NCBI GenBank assembly: GCA_041504365.1
Contig: CP167917.1
Span: 868,001-932,000 of the forward strand
Direction: 5' to 3'
DNA length: 64,000 nt
Origin: Dryocola sp. LX212
Lineage (GTDB): Bacteria > Pseudomonadota > Gammaproteobacteria > Enterobacterales > Enterobacteriaceae
Below the pieces are notes generated by a model. That model saw nothing but the letters and a program-made list of their open reading frames with translations, made no database searches and was not told where the DNA came from. Position 1 is the stretch's first letter, and every line of letters begins with the position of its first letter. Shown here piece after piece: positions 43,681 through 53,473 of this stretch. The translations under genes and the position numbers were made by a program.

Positions 43681-43712
43681 TGCGGACAGGGTTTCCTGTC
43701 CGCAGTTTTTTT
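43681..43712 (+). terminator. Intrinsic terminator after hcp
   Basis: TGCGGACAGG / CCTGTCCGCA with a GTTT loop, followed by seven T. It separates the sheath-hcp segment from clpV. Confidence 0.93.
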
Positions 43713-43850
43713 GCTGAGTGCCTGTCTGAAACGGGCTTTCAGCAAAGAAACCCACAATCTGCCTGCCCGACCTTATGCGCTTTGGTCTCCTGAACCACAG
43801 GAAACAGCGAAGGGCGGTAGCGTGTCCGGAATACACAAAGAGAGAAACTC

Positions 43851-46502
43851 ATGGAAAATCCAGCCATCCTGTTGCGACGTCTGAACCCTTACTGTGCCCG
43901 AGCGATGGAAGGGGCGGCTTCGCTCTGCCAGACCCGCGCGCATGCGGAAATTTTGCCAGAGCACTGGCTGCTGAAACTGCTGGAGCAGGGCGAAGGTGAC
44001 CTGACGGTGCTGGCGCGTCGCTACGAATGGGACATGGACGCCCTGTGGCAGGATTTGCTCGGCTGGCTGGATAACCTGCCGCGCTCGGTGCGCGGTCGCC
44101 CTCAGTTATCTGACAGTATTCAGACACTGATGCAGGAGGCCTGGCTGCTTGCTTCACTGAACGGCGAGGAGCAAATCCGCAGCATCCATCTGCTGATGGC
44201 GCTGGTCGATAAACCGAAACTGGCACGCTGTGACGGCCTGTGGCCTCTGCTGACGCTGGGCCAGAGTCAGCTGGAGCGCCTGCGTCCGCTGATTGATGCG
44301 CAGTCCGACGAGCGTCCGGAGCTGCAGCAGGAAGCGGAACTCGCCCGGCAGGGCGGCGATGTTGAAATGGTGGGTCGTTCGGTGGGAGCCGAAGTAAAAG
44401 ACGGTGAACTCAGCCCGGCGCTGCAGAACGCGCTGGATAAATTCACCCTTGACGTCACTGCCAAAGCGAAAGAGGGCAACATCGATCCGGTGTTTGGCCG
44501 TGATACCGAAATCCGTCAGATGGTGGATATTTTGTCCCGTCGTCGCAAGAACAACCCCATTCTGGTCGGGGAGCCGGGCGTGGGGAAAACCGCGCTGGTG
44601 GAAGGGCTGGCGCTGCGTATCGCCGAGGGCAACGTGCCTGAATCGCTGAAAGCCGTCAGCCTGCGGACCCTCGACCTCGGCCTGTTGCAGGCGGGGGCGG
44701 GCGTGAAAGGTGAATTCGAACAGCGCCTGAAAAACGTTATCGACGCGGTACAGCAGTCGCCGAACCCGGTGCTGCTGTTTATCGACGAAGCGCACACCAT
44801 TATCGGCGCGGGCAACCAGGCGGGCGGCGCGGATGCGGCCAACCTGTTAAAACCGGCGCTGGCACGCGGCGAGCTGCGGACCATCGCCGCCACCACCTGG
44901 AGCGAGTACAAGCAGTATTTTGAACGTGATGCCGCGCTGGAACGTCGCTTCCAGATGGTGAAAGTTGACGAGCCGGACGACGACACGGCCTGCCTGATGC
45001 TCAGAGGACTGAAATCGCGCTACGCCGAACACCACAGCGTGCACATCACTGATGATGCGGTACGTGCCGCGGTCACCCTGTCGCGTCGTTACCTGACCGG
45101 GCGTCAGCTGCCCGATAAAGCCGTTGACCTGCTGGACACCGCCGCCGCACGCGTCCGCATGAGTCTCGACACCGTGCCGGAAGCGATAGTGCGCCTGAAA
45201 GCGCAGCTGACCGCACTGGCACTGGAAGAGCAGGCCCTGCTGGAGGATATCGCCGCCGGCAGTAACCGTCATGGTGACCGCCTGAGCATCATTGAACAGC
45301 AGCGGGCTGAACTGGATGCGCGTATTCAGGAGCAGGAAGCGCGTTTCAGTAATGAAAAGGCGCTGGCACAGCAGCTGATGGCCAGCCGCCGGGATATCAG
45401 TCAGCAGGCTGAAATTTCCGACCTGCAACAGCAACTGGAGCAGGCGCAGCAGGGCGATGCTCTGATTCAGGTGGATGTGGACACCCGCACCGTCGCCAAC
45501 GTGATTGCCGACTGGACCGGGGTGCCGCTCTCCTCGCTGATGAAAGACGAACAGACCGAACTGCTGAACCTGGAAGGGGAAATCGGCAGGCGCGTGGTCG
45601 GTCAGGATGTGGCCCTCAACGCTATCGCCCGGCGCCTTCGCGCGGCCAAAACTGGCCTTACCTCCGAGAACGGCCCACAGGGCGTGTTCCTGCTGGTCGG
45701 CCCTAGCGGCACCGGGAAAACTGAAACCGCGCTGACTCTGGCGGACGTGCTGTACGGCGGCGAAAAGTCGCTCATCACCATTAACCTGTCGGAGTACCAG
45801 GAGCCGCATACCGTCTCCCAGCTGAAAGGCTCGCCGCCGGGCTACGTCGGCTACGGCCAGGGCGGCATTCTCACCGAGGCGGTGCGTAAGCGTCCGTACA
45901 GCGTGGTGCTGCTCGATGAAGTCGAAAAGGCGCACCGGGACGTGATGAACCTGTTCTACCAGGTGTTCGACCGCGGTTTCATGCGGGACGGCGAAGGGCG
46001 CGAAATCGACTTCCGCAACACAGTCATCCTGATGACCTCCAATCTCGGTAGCGACCACATCATGCAGCTGCTGGATGAACAGCCGGACGCCAGCGAAGGC
46101 GACCTGCACGAACTGCTGCGGCCCATTCTGCGTGACCACTTCCAACCGGCGCTGCTGGCCCGCTTCCAGACCGTGATTTACCGTCCGCTGAGTGAGCCTG
46201 CCATGCGCACCATCGTGGAAATGAAGCTCGCCCAGGTGAGTAAGCGTCTGCATCGCCACTACGGCCTGGCAACAAACATCGGCGAGAGCCTGTATGACGC
46301 GCTCACTTCTGCCTGCCTGCTGCCGGATACCGGGGCCCGCAACGTCGACAGCCTGCTCAACCAGCAAATTCTGCCGGTGCTGAGCCAGCAGCTGCTGACC
46401 CACATGGCCGCGAAACAGAAACCCCAGTCGCTGACGCTGGGCTGGGATGAGGAAGACGGCATTGTGCTGGAGTTTGACCGGATACAAGGAGCGATCGCAT
46501 GA
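43851..46502 (+). CDS. clpV: T6SS AAA+ ATPase ClpV (TssH)
   Basis: 883 aa. It disassembles the contracted TssBC sheath. The Clp N-domain is followed by two ATPase modules: Walker A GEPGVGKTA near residue 240 with FIDEAHTIIGAG, and GPSGTGKTE near residue 616 with LLDEVEKAH. The middle region has a ClpB-like coiled coil (residues about 460-520). The stop overlaps the vgrG ATG by 4 bp. Confidence 0.96.
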   Translation: MENPAILLRRLNPYCARAMEGAASLCQTRAHAEILPEHWLLKLLEQGEGDLTVLARRYEWDMDALWQDLLGWLDNLPRSVRGRPQLSDSIQTLMQEAWLLASLNGEEQIRSIHLLMALVDKPKLARCDGLWPLLTLGQSQLERLRPLIDAQSDERPELQQEAELARQGGDVEMVGRSVGAEVKDGELSPALQNALDKFTLDVTAKAKEGNIDPVFGRDTEIRQMVDILSRRRKNNPILVGEPGVGKTALVEGLALRIAEGNVPESLKAVSLRTLDLGLLQAGAGVKGEFEQRLKNVIDAVQQSPNPVLLFIDEAHTIIGAGNQAGGADAANLLKPALARGELRTIAATTWSEYKQYFERDAALERRFQMVKVDEPDDDTACLMLRGLKSRYAEHHSVHITDDAVRAAVTLSRRYLTGRQLPDKAVDLLDTAAARVRMSLDTVPEAIVRLKAQLTALALEEQALLEDIAAGSNRHGDRLSIIEQQRAELDARIQEQEARFSNEKALAQQLMASRRDISQQAEISDLQQQLEQAQQGDALIQVDVDTRTVANVIADWTGVPLSSLMKDEQTELLNLEGEIGRRVVGQDVALNAIARRLRAAKTGLTSENGPQGVFLLVGPSGTGKTETALTLADVLYGGEKSLITINLSEYQEPHTVSQLKGSPPGYVGYGQGGILTEAVRKRPYSVVLLDEVEKAHRDVMNLFYQVFDRGFMRDGEGREIDFRNTVILMTSNLGSDHIMQLLDEQPDASEGDLHELLRPILRDHFQPALLARFQTVIYRPLSEPAMRTIVEMKLAQVSKRLHRHYGLATNIGESLYDALTSACLLPDTGARNVDSLLNQQILPVLSQQLLTHMAAKQKPQSLTLGWDEEDGIVLEFDRIQGAIA

Positions 46503-48859
46503 CGATAAGATTCAGCCACAGCCACCACCTGCTGGCGGTAAAAGGGTGCGGCTCGGATCTGGACGTGCTGGCGTTTGAAGGCGATGAGGCCCTCAGCGCG
46601 CCGTTCAGCTACCGTATTGAATTCACAAGTTCTGACCATGCCATCAGCAAAGAAATGATGCTGATGAAAGCGGCCTCCCTGACGCTGCAGGCCCCGGTTG
46701 ACCAAGGTTACGGCATCAAAATGCAGCAGGCCGTGCGAACCCTTCAGGGAGTGGTGAGTGGCTTTGAACGGCTCAACACCTCAAAAGATGAAACCCACTA
46801 TGCCCTGACGCTGCAGCCGCGCCTGGCGCTGCTTGACCGCTCGCATCAGAACGCCATTTATCAGGATATGTCGGTTCCACAAATCGTGGAAAAAATCCTG
46901 CGCGAGCGTCACAACATGCGCGGTCAGGATTTTCTGTTCTCGCTTACAAAAGAGTACCCGCGCCGTGAGCAGGTGATGCAGTACGGCGAGGATGACCTGC
47001 ACTTTATTACCCGCCTGCTGGGTGAGGTCGGCATCTGGTTCCGCTTTACCACCGACACGCGCCTGAACATCGACGTGGTGGAGTTTTACGACGGTCAGCA
47101 GGGGTATGAAAAAGGCCTGACGCTGCCATCGGTGCCGCCGTCGGGCCAGCATTCGGACGGTGTGGACTCGGTGTGGGGGATGGAGAGCCATCATAACGTG
47201 GTGCAGAAGCAGGTCAGCACCCGGGATTACAACTACCGGCAGGCCACCGAAGATATGAATACGCAGGTGGATGTGACGCGCGGAGACGCCACCACCTGTG
47301 GGGAGGCCTATCACTACGGCGATAATTATCTGACACCGGGAAGTGCGTATGACCGCCATCCGGCCCCGGAGTCCGGGGCGTTTTACGCCCGCATTCGCCA
47401 TGAGCGCTACCTGAACGGCCAGACGCAGACCCGTGCCATCACCAGCTGCCCGACGCTCTTTCCGGGGCAGGTGCTGAAAGTCACCGGCGGGTACGAAGTG
47501 GCCGACGTATTTGCCCGTGGTGTGGTCATCACGGCGATGCACAGCCATGCGCGGCGGGATGAAGATTTTGGCGTCAGGTTTGACGGTATCCCGGACAGCC
47601 CTGATTTTAGTTTCCGTCCTGATCCCGGCACCCGTCCGGTGATGGCCGGCACCTTACCGGCCCGCGTCACCAGTACCACCGAGAACGACACCTACGGCCA
47701 CATCGATAAAGACGGCCGCTACCGCGTCAACATGCTGTTCGACCGCGACAGCTGGGAAAACGGCTTTGAAAGCCTGTGGGTGCGCCAGTCCCGCCCGTAC
47801 GCCGGGGACACTTACGGCCTGCACCTGCCGCTGCTGGCAGGCACCGAAGTGGCGATTGGCTTTGAGGACGGTAACCCGGACAGGCCGTACATCGCAGGCG
47901 TGCTGCACGACTCGGCGCACGGCGACCACGTCACCATCCGCAACTACAAGCGTAACGTCCTGCGGACGCCTGCGAACAACAAAATCCGCCTCGATGACAG
48001 CCGTGGCCAGGAGCATATCAAGGTCTCCACCGAGTACGGCGGCAAGAGCCAGCTGAATCTCGGACATTTAGTGGATGCGGAGAAGCAGAAGCGCGGTGAG
48101 GGTGCTGAGTTACGGACTGATGACTGGGTGGCTGTTCGTGGTGGAAAAGGATTGTTGTTGACGACGCAAGCTCAGCCTAAGGCGATTGATCAGCAACTGA
48201 GCATGGATGAAATCAAACAGCAGTTGTCTGACGCACTGTCGATGGCGAATTCTCTGTCTGAACTGTTGCAGACAGCACAGATTAAAGGACTGGATAACAA
48301 CATACAGCAACAGTTCCTCCATCAGAATGTGGATAAACTTCAGCAGCCTGCCATTGTGGCTGGCGCTCCTGGTGGTATTGCCTTGTCCACGCCGCAGCAT
48401 ATTCAGCTCAGTGCAAATCACAACCAGATGCTGACTTCTGGTGGCAGCACAGAAATAAGTGCGTTTAAACGCATGGTACTTGCGGCCAAAACAGGATTTG
48501 TTGCTTTTGTTCAGGAGCTTGGAATGAAACTGGTCGCTGCCAAAGGGAAGGTGGAAATTCAGGCGCAAAGTGATGGAATGGATATTCTGGCCAGCAAAGC
48601 CCTGACGGTGACAAGTACCGATGACGAAATCATTATCAGCGCGAAGAAAAAAATAACGCTTAAGTGCGGCGGTTCGTACATCACGATTGACCCGACAAAA
48701 ATCGAGAATGGTACGGGTGGCAATTTTTACATTAAGAGCGCCGATTTTGATTATGACGGACCGGCGACACTGAATTCCTCTGTCCCTAAATTTACCGCCT
48801 GCGAAAATGCTGCATCCGAAGCCCTGGTTAAGGGCGATGCTACATTGCCACTCAGTTGA
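46499..48859 (+). CDS. vgrG: T6SS spike protein VgrG (TssI)
   Basis: 786 aa. The gp27-like part (residues about 1-370) is followed by the gp5 OB fold (about 385-460; PARVTSTTENDTYGHID, GRYRVNMLFDRDSWENGFES, LWVRQSRPYAGDTYGLHLPLLAGTEV) and a C-terminal DUF2345 domain and beta-helix tip (residues 560-760). No catalytic extension is seen, so it is a structural, not an evolved, VgrG. From about 48070 the base composition is lower in GC than before, and the tip is the usual module exchanged between strains. Confidence 0.94.
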   Translation: MTIRFSHSHHLLAVKGCGSDLDVLAFEGDEALSAPFSYRIEFTSSDHAISKEMMLMKAASLTLQAPVDQGYGIKMQQAVRTLQGVVSGFERLNTSKDETHYALTLQPRLALLDRSHQNAIYQDMSVPQIVEKILRERHNMRGQDFLFSLTKEYPRREQVMQYGEDDLHFITRLLGEVGIWFRFTTDTRLNIDVVEFYDGQQGYEKGLTLPSVPPSGQHSDGVDSVWGMESHHNVVQKQVSTRDYNYRQATEDMNTQVDVTRGDATTCGEAYHYGDNYLTPGSAYDRHPAPESGAFYARIRHERYLNGQTQTRAITSCPTLFPGQVLKVTGGYEVADVFARGVVITAMHSHARRDEDFGVRFDGIPDSPDFSFRPDPGTRPVMAGTLPARVTSTTENDTYGHIDKDGRYRVNMLFDRDSWENGFESLWVRQSRPYAGDTYGLHLPLLAGTEVAIGFEDGNPDRPYIAGVLHDSAHGDHVTIRNYKRNVLRTPANNKIRLDDSRGQEHIKVSTEYGGKSQLNLGHLVDAEKQKRGEGAELRTDDWVAVRGGKGLLLTTQAQPKAIDQQLSMDEIKQQLSDALSMANSLSELLQTAQIKGLDNNIQQQFLHQNVDKLQQPAIVAGAPGGIALSTPQHIQLSANHNQMLTSGGSTEISAFKRMVLAAKTGFVAFVQELGMKLVAAKGKVEIQAQSDGMDILASKALTVTSTDDEIIISAKKKITLKCGGSYITIDPTKIENGTGGNFYIKSADFDYDGPATLNSSVPKFTACENAASEALVKGDATLPLS

Positions 48860-48868
48860 GGAAAGATA

Positions 48869-49705
48869 ATGGGTAACTATTACCAGGAGCAGCCGGTGGC
48901 ACCCGGTGAGCATGATTTTGCCATTATCGACCGAATGCAACACCCAGACATCAGTGAAGCATGGCCTGTAATTGAACTTGTTTCACCTGTGTTTAAACCA
49001 CAGGCCCATCTTTATCCCTGGCTTTTACCATTAAAAGAGATGAGAGGCGAAGACTGGGAAGCGTTAATGGAAGCGTTGAGGCTGGCTGATTCTTCCCGGG
49101 GAGCACCTGTGTCCTGTCTGCTGTTACGCAGTGGGCAATCATCGTCGGAAATCCGGGATCAGCTTATCAGGTCGCTTTATTTTACCGATGAACAGTACCA
49201 GGGACATATTCTTCGCTATTACGATCCGCGTGTTTTCTTTCACCTGTGCTGGATGCTCTCTCCCGTACAGCTTGCTCAAACGTTTCCTTCGCATCTGGTC
49301 AGTCACTGGACTTTCTGGCTTGAGGGGCACTGGCATACGGTGAGTTTCCCTTCTGCGAATACTGTACAGTCAGGCGAAGTTCGAGCTTTTCCACTTCAGC
49401 AACTACAGCGTTGTGGGCAGATAAATCAGGTCCTTGACAGATGCCCACCTTATGAGGATGTCGTTCAGCGGGAGCAGATAAGTCAGAAAATTGATGCGCT
49501 TTTGTCGAAGGCAACAGAGTTAGGATTGCCTACAGCAGAGGACCAGGTTGCGTTTGCTTTTTATGGCCTCAGTCTTCGGGACGCATTCTGGACATCTCCC
49601 AAACTTTTACCTCTGCTGCAACAGGCCAGGAAAACGCCTGATTTTTTCCATGATGAAACCCGCTTCTGGGATGAAGAGCGCTGGAACACGCTGACGCAGC
49701 GCTAA
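48869..49705 (+). CDS. DUF4123 effector-loading adaptor (Tap/TEC)
   Basis: 278 aa. DUF4123 proteins bind a VgrG tip and a specific effector and hand it over before firing; they are not secreted. The N-terminal half holds the domain (AIIDRMQHPDISEAWPVIELVSPVF, PWLLPLKEMRGEDWEALM, ILRYYDPRVFFHLCWML). It is placed between vgrG and the effector, as usual. ATG 48869 follows GAGGAAAG. Confidence 0.9.
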   Translation: MGNYYQEQPVAPGEHDFAIIDRMQHPDISEAWPVIELVSPVFKPQAHLYPWLLPLKEMRGEDWEALMEALRLADSSRGAPVSCLLLRSGQSSSEIRDQLIRSLYFTDEQYQGHILRYYDPRVFFHLCWMLSPVQLAQTFPSHLVSHWTFWLEGHWHTVSFPSANTVQSGEVRAFPLQQLQRCGQINQVLDRCPPYEDVVQREQISQKIDALLSKATELGLPTAEDQVAFAFYGLSLRDAFWTSPKLLPLLQQARKTPDFFHDETRFWDEERWNTLTQR

Positions 49706-49730
49706 TCCGTATCAGTGAATGGAATGAAAA

Positions 49731-52316
49731 ATGACTACAGAACAAGGTTGTAAATTTTGCCGCCGTTACGGGTTGCCGGTGCTTCCCGTCCGTCCCGCTG
49801 TGATGACTAATGACGATTGTTTGCCGCAATCGCCTGCGGATATTACTGTTCCTGTCCCTGCTCAGGGACAGACCACCTATACCGCCAGATTGCTGCGGGC
49901 CGGTTTTTTGAATATCTGGTCTGAATCCGGAGCCCGCTGGATTAATTACTATGTCACCGATGACGGTTATTACTATCCGTTGCCTGAGACTGGTGATGTG
50001 CCTGCTGATATCGTGGCGGGAACACGAAAACCCTGCGTCAACAAGCCTGAAGAGCTGGCAACGGCCTCATTAATTACTTTACCCGTGAAGCCGGCAGGAA
50101 TGAAAAATGGCATGTTCTGGTTTGCCTGGTCGGAGGTGGAGTGGACGGATGCGACGCGTAAGAAGCATGAGGATTCTGCCTACCGCAGTCAGTACATGCA
50201 GCGTTTTGATATGGATGCCTGGGTAAATGGTGGAAGTGGCAGGCAGACATTGCCCATATCCGGCTTAGCAGGAACGGTTGCTGAATACAGCCCTAAGGCA
50301 GCTTCCTGCTCTCATAAAACGTGGTCTCCAGCCCCCTTCAGGACGGTCAAACCTCAGGAAGGACAACATCTGATTCAGGCGGCTGATGCACTGTATGCCG
50401 GAAAGGGGGCGATCCTTCTGTTGCAAGATCCCGTTGCCGTTATTCAGGATATTGCAGCCCTGTCCAATCATCGAATAGAAAAACAATTTTCACAGAATCC
50501 GAAATACTCACGGGGACTGGCTCTGTCATCAGCGCTAAGTTCGCTGAAAGAGGTGCTTTGCACCCAATTCGAACGTGATCAGCTCACCCTTGACAGGGGG
50601 GTGGAGCAGCAGGCCCGAAGTGGTATTGCCATTAAAGCAGGAGTCATGTTGCCCACCATGGCCAGCGCGCAGCAAAATGCGCTTTACAGCCATAATAATC
50701 AGTCACTTCAGCAACAGGTTAATATGTACTGGGCACAGTATGAAAAATATATTGACCGCTCAAAAGAGCAGGCATTTCTGAAGGAATACGATGCTGCACT
50801 CTCAGCCTTTGACCAGCAGGTCATTTCACCGATGGTGGGTATGTATCTGGCCTGGCTGAAAGGTCAGACGTTGCTGGACTATCTTGACGGCAATTTTGAC
50901 CCTGAAGATATCAGCAGCGGCGCATTATTTACCCAGACGGTGATGCATTGCGTACAGCATATGCAGGATAAATCAGATGTTACGGCCTGGTTCCTGGACC
51001 AACTGTCCCAGCCATCAATAGGTCGCAGCAATATTCTTCTTCGTGCCGCGGTGATGAATAACAGGCAATGGACCCTCAGGGTCAGCGACTCAGTGAGTGC
51101 GTACAAGGATTACAGCGATGTTCCCTGGAAGGATAAGCTAATCGACGTCTATACAAAGATAACTGATAAAGCGGCGAAGAATGTTCAGTTCGCGCTGGAA
51201 GGCTATCTCAATGCAGTCAGCAGTGCGCTGGCGGGGATGCTGGACAAAGCTGCAGACAGATTACTGCCTTCTCTGGTGGCACTGGCCGCGTCATATGGCA
51301 TGGGACTTAAGGTGATAAGCAGCACCGGTGAGCGAAAATATTTCATCAGTGCCATCGTAAGGCAGCTGGGAGAAATGACCGATCTTGAAGGCCGCATTTC
51401 AGCGTCCCGCCTGCGTCACTATGTTGATATCGAAGTACGCAGAATGGAAATTGCCGGCGTATCGATGGTGGGGATTCACCAGCAGAAATCACTGGTTCTG
51501 ATTGATGTAGCAGAAGCAACGCGGACGCGGGTACTGCCGGAGGCTGAGCGTGCCACCGCAGCTGTAAAAACGATGCGCTCAGCAGATGAGGTCAGCAGTA
51601 CGTTATTCCCGCGCCAGTGGAGAGCAAAACTGGCGCTGGCGAAGGGCAGCGCGGTCAACAATCTGGCAAATGATGGTGCGCAGAGCCTGCCTTTTGCCGG
51701 ATGCGTTTTTGCAATAATCATGCAGGTTGGGGCCGTCAGCAAATCCGCAGCCAGCCTGATGCACGGGCAGCTTACGGGGGCAGAAAAGATATCTAAATTA
51801 TTCGCTGATACCATCGGAGCTGGTGGAACATTACTGGATGCGGTGGAGAGGGTGATCTTTAAATTTAAGAGTTTCCGGCTCAAGCCATTGGTACGTTTGC
51901 GTTATGGCAAAGTCGGGATGATGAAGTTAGCTGACAGAATTCAGCTTGCAGGAAAGGTATGCGCTGCATTTGGTTATGTAGCTGTGATTTGGGATATTTA
52001 TCATAGTTATGAAGAATATCATAAGGGCAATATAGGGCTAGCTGGTGCATACTTGATCTCTGCTGTGGCTGGTGCAGCATTGGTAACATCAGCAGTATTT
52101 ACTTCACTGGCCTTTGGCCCTGTAGGCCTGGCGATAGCGATTGCTTTTGTTCTTGGCTCTGCGATTTATATTGCGATGCAAAGTCGTGATGAAATTCAGA
52201 AATGGCTGGCAGCAACCTGGTGGCGTCAAATACCTGTTGGTGAAAGTGATGTTCCTGCAGTCTGGCCAACCATGCAGATGGAAATGTCCCGGCTACAGCA
52301 GTTAGTTGGAGGATGA
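49731..52316 (+). CDS. VasX-like pore-forming T6SS effector (full length, E1)
   Basis: 861 aa. The N-terminus (CKFCRRYGLPVLPVRPAVM, YTARLLRAGFLNIWSESG, RWINYYVTDDGYYYPLPE) is the VasX N-terminal region, known in V. cholerae to be loaded by a Tap adaptor. The C-terminal 95 residues are hydrophobic with a short helix (about 742-757) and a long hairpin (about 768-815, rich in Ala/Gly/Val), like the pore-forming domain of VasX and colicins. It would act from the periplasm on the target inner membrane. The segment after codon 475 is repeated three times downstream without the N-terminal part. Its stop lies 6 bp before the first immunity gene. Confidence 0.85.
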   Translation: MTTEQGCKFCRRYGLPVLPVRPAVMTNDDCLPQSPADITVPVPAQGQTTYTARLLRAGFLNIWSESGARWINYYVTDDGYYYPLPETGDVPADIVAGTRKPCVNKPEELATASLITLPVKPAGMKNGMFWFAWSEVEWTDATRKKHEDSAYRSQYMQRFDMDAWVNGGSGRQTLPISGLAGTVAEYSPKAASCSHKTWSPAPFRTVKPQEGQHLIQAADALYAGKGAILLLQDPVAVIQDIAALSNHRIEKQFSQNPKYSRGLALSSALSSLKEVLCTQFERDQLTLDRGVEQQARSGIAIKAGVMLPTMASAQQNALYSHNNQSLQQQVNMYWAQYEKYIDRSKEQAFLKEYDAALSAFDQQVISPMVGMYLAWLKGQTLLDYLDGNFDPEDISSGALFTQTVMHCVQHMQDKSDVTAWFLDQLSQPSIGRSNILLRAAVMNNRQWTLRVSDSVSAYKDYSDVPWKDKLIDVYTKITDKAAKNVQFALEGYLNAVSSALAGMLDKAADRLLPSLVALAASYGMGLKVISSTGERKYFISAIVRQLGEMTDLEGRISASRLRHYVDIEVRRMEIAGVSMVGIHQQKSLVLIDVAEATRTRVLPEAERATAAVKTMRSADEVSSTLFPRQWRAKLALAKGSAVNNLANDGAQSLPFAGCVFAIIMQVGAVSKSAASLMHGQLTGAEKISKLFADTIGAGGTLLDAVERVIFKFKSFRLKPLVRLRYGKVGMMKLADRIQLAGKVCAAFGYVAVIWDIYHSYEEYHKGNIGLAGAYLISAVAGAALVTSAVFTSLAFGPVGLAIAIAFVLGSAIYIAMQSRDEIQKWLAATWWRQIPVGESDVPAVWPTMQMEMSRLQQLVGG

Positions 52317-52322
52317 GAGTAA

Positions 52323-53351
52323 ATGGCAATTTCACACGATATCGGGCTTTTCTTTCCATTTAAGGTTAATCGACCACTGACCAAAGAAGAAAAGCAGAGT
52401 CGCTTTGTTCAGGGTAAAAGAAGAAAGATTTCAGGTGAGGCTACTGTACTCGACTTGGATACTGTTATACGGATCAATTCATCTTATCTGGAAGTTGTGG
52501 ATAAATTCTATCCTACAAAAGGGTATGTAGCGTCTTTTATGATGGCGTTTTGTATATTGTTTATTATCACAATTGTCGCTTTTGCAAAAATCGCTATTTT
52601 TGAAAATGGTAGTGTTCCATTTTTTTGTTTTGCCGCACTACTTTCGGGTGGCAGTATTTGTTTTTTTGGACGATTTCTATTGAAAGACTGGTTTAGAAAA
52701 ACGCACTACCCTATGCGTTTTAACCGGAAAAAACAGCTGGTGCATATTTATCAGGTCAGCGGTGAGATCATTACTGTGCCCTGGAAAGACATATTTTTCA
52801 CAACCAGCAAGCAGAAAATCAGTTACTGCATTGTTGGGCACCTTCTCTCCGAAGATAAAGAAACCGTGCTGAATACGTTCAGCTTTGGTTATGTCGGGCA
52901 ACGGGAAGAGTTGTCTCTCTACTGGGAGTTTATTCGGTGTTATATGGAAGAGGACTGTCTGGAAGAACTGGCTGAGACTGTCTTATTTTGCCCGCCTGTT
53001 GAGAAGCAAAAAGAAGGCTATATCGCAGGATTGCAGAGACTGATGCAAATAGATTCACGGGCAGACTGGCTGCTGCTTGTTCTGAATCTGCCTTTCGCGC
53101 TGATTGAAAGCATTGCCCGCTATATTGCCATGCAGACCAGCAAGATCCCTCAGTGGTCACCCGACGTGCTTGAAGCATGCGCTGTTGATCCGCATGATCC
53201 GATCAACGTTGGCGCTGAAAACAACTCCCCTCATCGCTGGCGCACGGTGCTGGCAAATGAAACGCGGGAAGTGTATGACGCCAAATACCAGCGGCTGGCA
53301 TCGGCAAATCAAAAGATCAAAGCCAAACTTGATGCGCGCTATGGAGGATAA
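52323..53351 (+). CDS. Immunity-like membrane protein I1 (for E1)
   Basis: 342 aa. Two hydrophobic segments (about 69-93 and 98-119) and a third amphipathic one (about 247-268) predict an inner-membrane protein; the larger C-terminal part is cytoplasmic with the WSPDVLEACAVDPHDPINVG block common to all six copies. The proteins probably belong to the DUF6708 group found beside T6SS effectors. Position directly after a pore-forming toxin makes self-protection the most likely job, as for TsiV2 of V. cholerae, although the sequence is unlike TsiV2. The ATG follows GGAGGA. Confidence 0.75.
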   Translation: MAISHDIGLFFPFKVNRPLTKEEKQSRFVQGKRRKISGEATVLDLDTVIRINSSYLEVVDKFYPTKGYVASFMMAFCILFIITIVAFAKIAIFENGSVPFFCFAALLSGGSICFFGRFLLKDWFRKTHYPMRFNRKKQLVHIYQVSGEIITVPWKDIFFTTSKQKISYCIVGHLLSEDKETVLNTFSFGYVGQREELSLYWEFIRCYMEEDCLEELAETVLFCPPVEKQKEGYIAGLQRLMQIDSRADWLLLVLNLPFALIESIARYIAMQTSKIPQWSPDVLEACAVDPHDPINVGAENNSPHRWRTVLANETREVYDAKYQRLASANQKIKAKLDARYGG

Positions 53352-53364
53352 AAATGAAAGGGAT

Positions 53365-53473
53365 CAACCTGGTGGCGTCAAATACCGATGGTTAAAGTGA
53401 TGCGCCTGCAATCTGGTCAACCATGCAGATGGAAATATCTCAGTTGCAGACATTATTCGGAGATAACTTATAA
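53365..53473 (+). pseudogene. Tail remnant of a lost toxin tip
   Basis: The end of a tip module survives: CAACCTGGTGGCGTCAAATA, then a frameshift, then MQMEISQLQ-TLFGDNL and TAA. The last residues differ from the E1, C2, C3 and C4 ends, so the lost toxin was of another type, presumably the partner of I2. Just before it, AAAAATGAAAGG matches the start of the PAAR gene at 62326. Confidence 0.7.

Noticed and set aside
44847..46487. A 546-codon open frame antisense to clpV
   Set aside because: A GC-rich coding shadow with high His/Gln/Arg content and no ribosome site; clpV is certain on the other strand.
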